Shown here: positions 57,867 through 64,000 of the stretch, piece after piece
How the letters are laid out: every line of letters begins with the position of its first letter
How positions within the stretch are numbered: the first letter of the stretch is position 1
Source of the DNA: JACCXG01 sp963836735
GTDB taxonomy: Bacteria; Acidobacteriota; Vicinamibacteria; Vicinamibacterales; 2-12-FULL-66-21
Assembly: GCA_963836735.1 (NCBI GenBank)
Contig: CAWIKP010000001.1
Coordinates: forward strand, 1-64,000
DNA length: 64,000 nt
Direction: 5' to 3'
Program-made: the position numbers and the translations under genes
The notes under the pieces: model-generated
Database searches by the model: none
Told to the model about the DNA's origin: nothing
What the model saw: only the letters and a program-made list of their open reading frames with translations

Positions 57867-58901
57867 ATGCCCCCAGTTGAAGATCGGAACGATCGCGAGC
57901 GCGCCCGCGCCCTCGAGATGGCCGTCGGCCAGATCGAGAAACAGTTCGGCAAGGGTGCGATCATGCGCCTCGGGCAGAAGGACGCCATCACGGCGATTCC
58001 TTCGATCTCGACCGGCGCCGTCAGCCTCGACTATGCCCTGGGCATCGGCGGCGTCCCGCGGGGCCGGGTGATCGAGATCTTCGGGCCGGAGTCATCCGGC
58101 AAAACCACGTTGACGCTGCAGATCATTGCCGAAGCGCAGAAGCTGGGAGGCATGGCGGCGTTCGTCGACGCCGAGCATGCGCTCGACGCGCAGTATGCGA
58201 AGAAGCTGGGGGTCGATCTCGACAATCTGCTGGTGTCGCAGCCCGACAACGGCGAGCAGGCGCTCGAGATCGTCGAAGTCCTGGTCCGCTCCGGTGGCGT
58301 CGACGTCGTGGTCGTGGACTCGGTGGCGGCGCTCGTGCCGCGCGCCGAAATCGACGGTGAGATGGGCGAAGCGCAGATGGGCCTGCAGGCCCGCCTCATG
58401 TCGCAGGCGCTCCGCAAGCTGACCGGCGTCGTCTCGAAGTCGAAGACGTGCCTCATCTTCATCAACCAGCTGCGCGAGAAGATTGGCGTCATGTTCGGCA
58501 ACCCGGAAACGACCACCGGCGGCCGCGCGCTGAAGTTCTATGCGTCGGTCCGCATCGACATCCGCCGCATCGGCGCCATCAAGGACGGCGAGCAGGTGGT
58601 CGGCGGCCGCACCCGCGTGAAGGTGGTCAAGAACAAGGTCGCGCCGCCGTTCCGCGAGGCCGAGTTCGACGTGATGTACGGCGAAGGGATCTCGCGCGAG
58701 GGCGATCTGCTCGATCTCGCGGTCGAACGCAAGATCGTCGAGAAGAGCGGCACCTGGTTCGCCTACAGCGGCGAGCGCCTCGGGCAGGGCCGCGAGAACG
58801 TCAAGCAGTTCCTCAAGGACAACCCGGCGATCTTCAAGTCGATCGAGGATCGCGTCCGCGCCGAGTTGGGCCTCACGGTGGCGGAACCCGCAGCGGTGTG
58901 A
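57867..58901 (+). CDS. recA: recombinase RecA
   Basis: An intact 344-residue recombinase for homologous strand exchange and SOS control. Walker A is GPESSGKT (73-80). DVVVVDSVAALVPRAEIDGE is Walker B, and NQLREKIGVMFGNPETTTGG is the L2 loop. It lacks the long acidic tail of some RecA proteins. No recX follows in the window. Two nested palindromes follow the stop. Confidence 0.98.
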   Translation: MPPVEDRNDRERARALEMAVGQIEKQFGKGAIMRLGQKDAITAIPSISTGAVSLDYALGIGGVPRGRVIEIFGPESSGKTTLTLQIIAEAQKLGGMAAFVDAEHALDAQYAKKLGVDLDNLLVSQPDNGEQALEIVEVLVRSGGVDVVVVDSVAALVPRAEIDGEMGEAQMGLQARLMSQALRKLTGVVSKSKTCLIFINQLREKIGVMFGNPETTTGGRALKFYASVRIDIRRIGAIKDGEQVVGGRTRVKVVKNKVAPPFREAEFDVMYGEGISREGDLLDLAVERKIVEKSGTWFAYSGERLGQGRENVKQFLKDNPAIFKSIEDRVRAELGLTVAEPAAV

Positions 58902-58902
58902 T

Positions 58903-58979
58903 GCCCGGGTCTGAAAACCCGGGCCGCATCGGAATCGGATCTCGATCGGCTCTGGGGGGGCCGGGTCTTCAGACCCGGC
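58903..58979 (+). terminator. paired palindromes after recA
   Basis: GCCCGGGT, CTGAAA, ACCCGGGC (58903-58924) and GCCGGGTCT, TC, AGACCCGGC (58960-58979) are hairpins that can also pair with each other (CCCGGGTCTGA with TCAGACCCGG). The first begins one base after the recA stop. They probably form a strong 3' structure ahead of the tRNA gene. Confidence 0.6.
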
Positions 58980-59026
58980 TACTCACTCTGGTATGATCAC
59001 GGTTCTGCCCGAGCGTTTTTCCCTGT

Positions 59027-59101
59027 GCCGAGGTAGCTCAGTCGGTAGAGCACGTGACTGAAAATCACGGTGTCGCGGTTCGATTCCGTCCCTCGGCACC
59101 A
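59027..59101 (+). tRNA. tRNA-Phe (anticodon GAA)
   Basis: Acceptor GCCGAGG pairs with CCTCGGC; discriminator A and CCA are encoded. The D arm is GCTCAGTCGGTAGAGC and the anticodon arm is CGTGA, CTGAAAA, TCACG, giving anticodon GAA. The T loop is TTCGATT. The T stem lacks one base on its 5' side (GCGG against CCGTC), and total length is 75 rather than 76, so one G is probably missing from the sequence. TATGAT lies about 31 bases upstream. Confidence 0.95.
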
Positions 59102-59179
59102 TCTCCCTCCCGCTCCCAACAGTTCTATCGATACCTGAACCGGCCGGGCGCCATCGTACTCCAGGCTGCCGACGGATGC

Positions 59180-60019
59180 TCATCTGGCAGGCTCCGGAGA
59201 GGGACCTCCGCTGAGGAAGGGGCCAGTCACGACGATCGGCTCCTGGAAGTGGCTCTCGCACAGCCACCATCGCCAGTCCTGGTACACGGCCGTCAGGTAG
59301 CAGCCCCCCTCGAGGCGATACCGCCGGCCTGTCCTGATTTCCACGTCCTCGAACTGACATCGCTGACGATACTCGCCGGTCACTCTCTGGTTCCCGACTG
59401 AGACCGACGGCGACCCGAGCAGCGTGCTGCCCACGATCCGGAAATCGGTCCGGTTGCGATTGTCCTGGATGTCCCGCAGCTCCTCCGCCTTGCCGCTGCA
59501 CGAATCGCTGAAGTTGCGGACGCACTGTGCGGCGCTGACGCTGTAGGTGCCGAAGTCCTGGTAGAACTGCGCGGCGATCGCGCGGTGATCTCGGCGACCG
59601 AGTCGTTGTAGTGCGTCCCGGCGGACGACGATGACACGGTGTTGGTCTGCGGCCGTCCCTGCGACGTGTCCTGCTCGGAGACGGTCACCATGAAGCGGTA
59701 GGTGTCGGGCGACGTCGCGCCCGCTGGCGCGCGCCATCGAACCCGCGCGCCGTTTCCAGTGAAGACGCCGCCCGCCGGCATCGAGGACCACGCGTAAGTG
59801 AGCTGCTCGACCGGCGTCTCGGGATCGGTGACGGTCGCGCTGACCTCGATCTCCGTGCCGGCCTCGACGCGCTCCGCGCCCGCAACCACCGACACGATCG
59901 TCGGCGGCTGGTTGTTGACCACCGGCGGTGGACTGGGCTCCGACGGCGAGTCACCGCATGCGCGCAAGCAGGCTTGCTCCACAGACCACGAACAGTCGCA
60001 ATGCGGTTCGCGCAGGCAC
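59180..60019 (-). CDS. PKD-like lipoprotein, paralogue 2
   Basis: The signal (ALRLFVVCGASLLA) with a lipobox before CGDSPSEP is reached from GTG 60019 or 60022 after one indel. The PKD-like domain contains VSATVTDPETPVEQLTYAWS. The C-terminal domain (AAQFYQDFGTYSVSAAQCVR, then DWRWWLCESHF) is shared with the protein at 36996-37889. At least two indels are present. The function is unknown. TATAAT on the minus strand (60033-60028) ends five bases before the first GTG. Confidence 0.6.
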
Positions 60020-60052
60020 CACCGCGGATTATAGGAATGCCACGGGGTGCAC

Positions 60053-60092
60053 GCGGATCCGCTGGTCCGCGATCCGCTGGTCCGGGATTCGG
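60053..60092. repeat. single tandem arm (15-base units)
   Basis: Two 15-base units GATCCGCTGGTCCGC (60056-60070 and 60071-60085) with one difference, plus a partial third. It lies 4 bases past the stop of the lipoprotein gene at 60096-60568. No complementary arm is visible. Confidence 0.5.
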
Positions 60093-60095
60093 GCG

Positions 60096-60568
60096 CTACT
60101 CCCGGCTCCAGTAGTAGGCACGCCCTTGCGCCCAGTTGACGGCGAAGATCAGATCGCCTTCCTTCGCCGCATAGCCGCGCACGCCGGTGGCTTTGATCCG
60201 CTCGCCATCGAGCTCGTCGCGGAGCAGGACCGGCCACCATTCGATCCGCCGCGGCGGATTGGCAGGTCAGCCCGTCGAACGAGATCTCCGCGCCGAGCAG
60301 GGCGCGCAGCGCGTCGCCTTCATCCGGAGGAAAGTCGAAGAGCCCCCAGCGCCGGTGGGAATCCAGATCGTGGGCCACGCGCAGCTCACGCGTGCCCGGC
60401 GGCAGCCCGCGCGGCAGCCAGCCCGCGATCGACGGCGCCCGCGGCCTGCGCTTCCGCGAGCGTCGCATACGCCTCGGTGATGACGTCGACATTGCGGCAG
60501 CCCGCGGCGATCGCGACCGCGAGCGCCAGCGCACACACCGGCGGAACGAGCACCGATGCAGAGCTCAC
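60096..60568 (-). CDS. small lipoprotein near an ABC exporter
   Basis: About 157 residues. The signal VLVPPVCALALAVAIAAGC gives a lipobox; ATYATLAEAQAAGAVDRGWL-like helix, then LPPGTRELRVAHDLDSHRRW and GLFDFPPDEGDALRALLG follow. The end EGDLIFAVNWAQGRAYYWSR is in another frame. Two indels near 60440 and 60260 are needed. GTG 60568 overlaps the permease stop (GTGA). I do not recognise the family. Confidence 0.55.
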
Positions 60569-61836
60569 GCCAGCTCCCAGCGGCGTGCCAGCAGGCGCGC
60601 CAGGCTGAGGAACGTGGCGGCGAGCGCGCTCAGCACCAGCACCTGCGGCCACAGCTCCCAGATGGCGGCGTTGCGCCAGAACACTTTCAGGTAGCCGTCG
60701 AGCGCCCACGCGTTGAACGTAATCAGTCCCATCTTCTGCATCGTCTCGCTCATGAGGAACCGTGGGAAACATGCTGCCGCCCAGCGCCGACATCGTCAGG
60801 ATCAGCAGCGTCGAGAAGCCGGACAGCTGGGCACGGGTGCGGGCCAGCGTCGCCAGCACGAGGCCGAGCGCCGCGGCGGCGCTCGCAGTCACCACCGTCA
60901 TCACCACGAAGCCCGGGATGTGCGAGAACAGCGGCAGGCCGAAGGCCACACGGCCCCACAGGAACATCACCGTCAGCTGCGACGCGCCGATCAGCATCAG
61001 GAACAGCCACTTCCCCGCCAGCAACCCGGTCATGCCGATGTTGGTCGAGAGCAGCCGCTCGAGCGTTCCCGATTCGGCTTCGTCCAGCAGCGCGCCGCCT
61101 GCGCCGCCAACCGCCGAGAACAGCAGGAACATGACCCCGATGCCCGCCGCATAGAACGAAATCAGCGACCCTTTGCGATTGTCGGTTCGCATCACGTCGA
61201 CGACCTGCGACCGGCATCGACATCGCGGCCGCCGCCATTGGAGCCGCTGCCGGTCGTGCCCGCATCCGCCTTCAGCCGCGGAAGCCACTCGTCGACGGAT
61301 TTCCGCTGTTCGGGCGTCAGCGCGCCGGCGTAGCGCTCGAACTGCTTCATGCCTCCCTGCATCATCAGATCCGGCGCGGCGGTCATCGTGACTTTCTGCA
61401 GCAGTCCCTGCACCATCTGCGGCGCGATCGGATCGGACGGGTCCGCGAGCAGCACGATCGACGTCGCGGAGCCGGCGAATCCGCGCTCCTCGAAGCCTGC
61501 GCCGACTCCCTTGGGAATCACGATGGCAACCGGCACATCGCCGTTCCGGACCAGCCGCTCGGCGCCGGAGCGATCGAGTGCCGGCAGCGTTCGGGCCCGG
61601 CCGCGCGAACCCGCAGCGCGCGCTCCTTGCCCAGCGCCTCCACGACCCGCCGCGAGAACTCCGACTGATCCTCGTCGACCACCGCAATCGAGACCCGCGG
61701 CGTCGGATCGTCGCCCCGTCCGCCGAACACGCTGGCGAAGATCGAGAAGAAGACAATCGGGAGAACGAACGTCAGCGTTTGCGCCACCCGGTCGCGCTTC
61801 AGGTTCTTCCAGCCGATGCCGCAACAGCGTCAGCAT
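60565..61836 (-). CDS. ABC-2 type exporter permease
   Basis: About 425 residues, with six hydrophobic spans. A first helix (TLTFVLPIVFFSIFASVFGG) and a long extracytoplasmic domain (VSIAVVDEDQSEFSRRVVEA) are followed by FYAAGIGVMFLLFSAVGGAG, LDEAESGTLERLLSTNIGM and four further helices, as in the YhfH/DrrB-like long ABC-2 permeases. At least four indels are present. The start overlaps the ATPase stop (TAATG). Confidence 0.8.
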
Positions 61837-62759
61837 TACTCTCGCAGCTCCCGTCCGGTCAGGTGAATGAACACGGCCTGCAAGCTCGGTCCGCGCACCT
61901 CCACGTCGTCCACGGCTCCGCCGGCGGCACGAATCCCCTCGAGCAGCGGCGGCAGATCGGTGGCGACGTCGGTCATCTTCGCGCGAACCTGACGCGCGTC
62001 CGCCGCATCGATCTCGACGCCCAGCCTCGGGATCAAGTCGGGTGCGAGCGGCGCGTTGAGCCGGAGCGTGACCAGACGATGACGGCCGACCGTCTGATCG
62101 ACGAGCTCCGGCAGCGTCCCTGCCGCGATCACCCGGCCGTGATCGATGATCACCGTCCGCGAGCAGCGCGCTTCCGCTTCCTCGAGATGATGGGTCGTGA
62201 GGAGGAGCGACACACCCTCGGCTGCCAGCTCGCCCAGCGTCACGTAAATGCGATCGCGGCTCTGGGGATCGACGCCCACGGTCGGCTCGTCGAGCAGGAC
62301 GATGCGCGGATGATGAAGGATGCCGCAGGCGATGTTCAGGCGCCTGCGCATGCCACCCGAGAACTGCTTCACCGGTTCACGAGCGCGATCGGCCAGGCCG
62401 GTGCGTTCGAGCGCCCACTCCACCTGCTTCGACAGCTCCGTCCCGGTCAGCCCCTGCAGACGGCCGAAACCCTCCAGATTCTCGCGGGCCGTGAGCAGCT
62501 GATACAGCGCCAGCTCCTGCGGAACGATCCCGAGCACGCGTGGCGTGCGCCCGGCCACGACCGGCTGATCGAAGACGCGAATCTCTCCCCCATCGAGCCT
62601 GACCCGCCCCGAGATGGCGCGAATCAGCGTGGTCTTGCCGGCGCCATTCGGACCGAGCAACGCCAGCAGCTCTCCTTTGCGCAATTCGAACGAGGCGCCA
62701 TCGAGCGCCTGAACGCTGCCGTAGCGCTTCCTGGCGTCGGACACCGTCAAGATGTTCAT
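61836..62759 (-). CDS. ABC transporter ATP-binding protein
   Basis: An intact 307-residue ATPase. Walker A GPNGAGKT is at 36-43, the signature is FSGGMRRRLNIACGIL and Walker B is IVLLDEPTVGVDP. A C-terminal extension of about 90 residues (APDLIPRLGVEIDAADARQV) resembles the DrrA/CcmA-type drug and lipid exporters. With the permease that follows it forms a complete exporter of unknown cargo. rsgA ends five bases upstream. Confidence 0.92.
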   Translation of the reverse strand: MNILTVSDARKRYGSVQALDGASFELRKGELLALLGPNGAGKTTLIRAISGRVRLDGGEIRVFDQPVVAGRTPRVLGIVPQELALYQLLTARENLEGFGRLQGLTGTELSKQVEWALERTGLADRAREPVKQFSGGMRRRLNIACGILHHPRIVLLDEPTVGVDPQSRDRIYVTLGELAAEGVSLLLTTHHLEEAEARCSRTVIIDHGRVIAAGTLPELVDQTVGRHRLVTLRLNAPLAPDLIPRLGVEIDAADARQVRAKMTDVATDLPPLLEGIRAAGGAVDDVEVRGPSLQAVFIHLTGRELRE

Positions 62760-62764
62760 CGTGG

Positions 62765-63925
62765 TTATCTTTTACGATCGTGTCGGCTCGCGGAGAGAAG
62801 AGGTTCCGGCGAACGGAGGGCGAGGGGGCGGCGGGCGGAGGGTCGGCGCCCTTTGTCTTTCAGATGCTTTCGCAGCGCCTTTGCGCCGACCCGGCCCTGG
62901 CGCTTGCGTTCGATCAACGCGCGCTCGTCCTGCTGGCGCTCGACATGGGCGCGTTCGGTATCCAGCTTGCGGAAGCTCTCCAGCCGGCTCTCGAGCAGCT
63001 CGCCGGACGCGACCGCCGCGGTCACTGCGCAGCCTGGCTCGTCGCGGTGGCGGCAGTCTCGAAACCGGCACCGCGCCGCCAGGTCCGCGATGTCGGTAAA
63101 CGTCTCGGCCAGGCCGCCGCTGTCCCAGAGCTGCAGCTCGCGCATCCCCGGCGTGTCGATCAGCAGCCCGCCACCGGGCAGGAGGACCAGCTGGCGATTC
63201 GTGCTGGTGTGACGGCCACGGCTGTCCCAATCCCGCACCTCGTTGGTGCGCAGCAGTTCGTGACCGACGAGGCTGTTGACGATCGAAGACTTGCCGACTC
63301 CCGACGATCCCAACAGCGCGCCGGTTCGCCCATGCGTCAGGTACTCACGCAACGGCGCCAGTGAATCAGGCCTTCGGGTCGAGACCGCGTGCACGTCGAC
63401 CGCCGGGGCGAGCGCACGGACTTCGTCAACCGGGATCTCGGGATCTGCGACCAGGTCCGCCTTGTTCAACACGATGACGGGCGTGGCCCCGCTCTCCCAC
63501 GCGACCAGCAGGTATCGCTCGAGCCGCCGTGGATTGAAGTCGAGGTCGAGGCCGCCGACGAGGAACACGATGTCGATGTTCGCCGCGACGATCTGCTCTT
63601 CGGTTGGATCACCGGCCGCACGCCGCGAGAAGCGGCTCATGCGCGGCAGCACCGCCTTGATGCGGGCGTCGCCGGCGTGTGAGGCTGCCTCGACGGCGAC
63701 CCAGTCGCCGACCGCGGGGAAGTCCGTGCGGGTGGAAGCCTGGTGCCGGAGCCGGCCGACGACCCGCGCCAGCCATTCTTCGCGGCCGGTCAGCACACGG
63801 TAGACGTGGGTGTGCTCGAGGCTGATGCGCCCCGGCACGAGCCCCGCCGCCCGGTGCGGCTCGAACAGCGCCTCGAGCCGCGGGGTCCATCCGAGCGCGC
63901 TCAGTTCGTCCGGGGGGACAGTCAC
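62765..63925 (-). CDS. rsgA: ribosome small subunit GTPase RsgA
   Basis: A 386-residue circularly permuted GTPase in 30S maturation. The OB-fold N-terminus is followed by VIVLNKADL (G4), LGSSGVGKSSIVNSL (P-loop) and LLIDTPGMREL (G3). The zinc site is CRFRDCRHRDEPGC. The C-terminal tail is rich in Arg and Lys. GTG 63925 is the start, and it lies inside a palindrome (63914-63943). The frame is intact. Confidence 0.95.
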   Translation of the reverse strand: MTVPPDELSALGWTPRLEALFEPHRAAGLVPGRISLEHTHVYRVLTGREEWLARVVGRLRHQASTRTDFPAVGDWVAVEAASHAGDARIKAVLPRMSRFSRRAAGDPTEEQIVAANIDIVFLVGGLDLDFNPRRLERYLLVAWESGATPVIVLNKADLVADPEIPVDEVRALAPAVDVHAVSTRRPDSLAPLREYLTHGRTGALLGSSGVGKSSIVNSLVGHELLRTNEVRDWDSRGRHTSTNRQLVLLPGGGLLIDTPGMRELQLWDSGGLAETFTDIADLAARCRFRDCRHRDEPGCAVTAAVASGELLESRLESFRKLDTERAHVERQQDERALIERKRQGRVGAKALRKHLKDKGRRPSARRPLALRSPEPLLSASRHDRKR

Positions 63926-63943
63926 GATTGTGACCCTGTCCCC
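63914..63943. repeat. palindrome overlapping the rsgA start
   Basis: GGGGACAGTCAC (63914-63925), GATT and GTGACCCTGTCCCC (63930-63943) form an imperfect inverted repeat. It contains the rsgA GTG and first codons, and shares GTGACTGTCCC with the palindrome at 14140-14160. The remaining bases to 64000 hold nothing recognised. Confidence 0.6.
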
Positions 63944-64000
63944 CTTGTCAGCCGGCGGTAACCGCGGCGCCTTTCGTCGACGCGCTGCGTTCGAGCGCGC

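Overview
This window is about 64 kb of GC-rich bacterial chromosome with dense, short-spaced genes, many four-base ATGA or GTGA stop/start overlaps, and Gram-negative envelope proteins (beta-barrels, lipoproteins, System I cytochrome c maturation). Protein style and the intergenic palindromes suggest an Acidobacteriota lineage, most likely Vicinamibacteria. That placement is inference from the sequence, not from a search. About half of the recognisable genes, including essential ones (metG, dapF, aroA) and the tRNA, change reading frame while the conserved residues continue uninterrupted in the next frame. I read this as uncorrected indels in the assembly, often in G/C runs, and annotate such genes as single CDS rather than pseudogenes.

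Layout. 1-9.2 kb is housekeeping on the minus strand: metG, larC, radC, dapF and a methyltransferase, then glpD on the plus strand, a beta-barrel, dtd and ttcA. 9.2-41.2 kb is a large surface-glycan region. It holds GT4 and GT2 glycosyltransferases, polytopic GT-C-like membrane enzymes, a hexapeptide acyltransferase, an epimerase, two YbhN-type membrane proteins, a radical SAM/SPASM enzyme, a sugar nucleotidyltransferase, a CofD-GT2 fusion, an FAD-dependent mutase/oxidase-like protein, a GDSL lipoprotein, a GH5-like glycosidase and several lipoproteins. 41.4-46.3 kb carries a barrel, inositol monophosphatase, an RsbW-type ATPase, aroA, aroK and a phosphodiesterase. 46.4-53.8 kb is a cytochrome c maturation operon (ccmE, F, H, two unrecognised proteins, A, B, C, D and a small membrane protein). 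53.8-64 kb holds maf, dciA, thiolase, 3-hydroxybutyryl-CoA dehydrogenase, a DUF457 protein, recA, tRNA-Phe, a PKD-like lipoprotein, an ABC-2 exporter and rsgA.

The most unusual content lies between genes. A family of elements of roughly 110-155 bp is built from two long inverted arms, each a run of 7- to 9-base tandem units, around a core of about 83-86 bases that is recognisably homologous between copies (15741-15885, 41210-41363, 46281-46425, and more diverged 54693-54803 and 55988-56095). The arm unit differs from copy to copy (CAACTCC, CGATCCAA, ATTGCCAAR, GGGACTC, GGTTCGCG), yet within each copy the two arms still match each other. Copies sit almost exactly at gene 3' ends, and single arms are also present. 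In two places an arm supplies the last residues of a protein, and in one it appears to supply the ribosome binding site and start codon. Other notable points are repeated -10-like hexamers 3-8 bases from start codons (possible leaderless mRNAs), a CcmE with CXXXY instead of HXXXY in an operon that also has CcmH, and the CofD-GT2 fusion.
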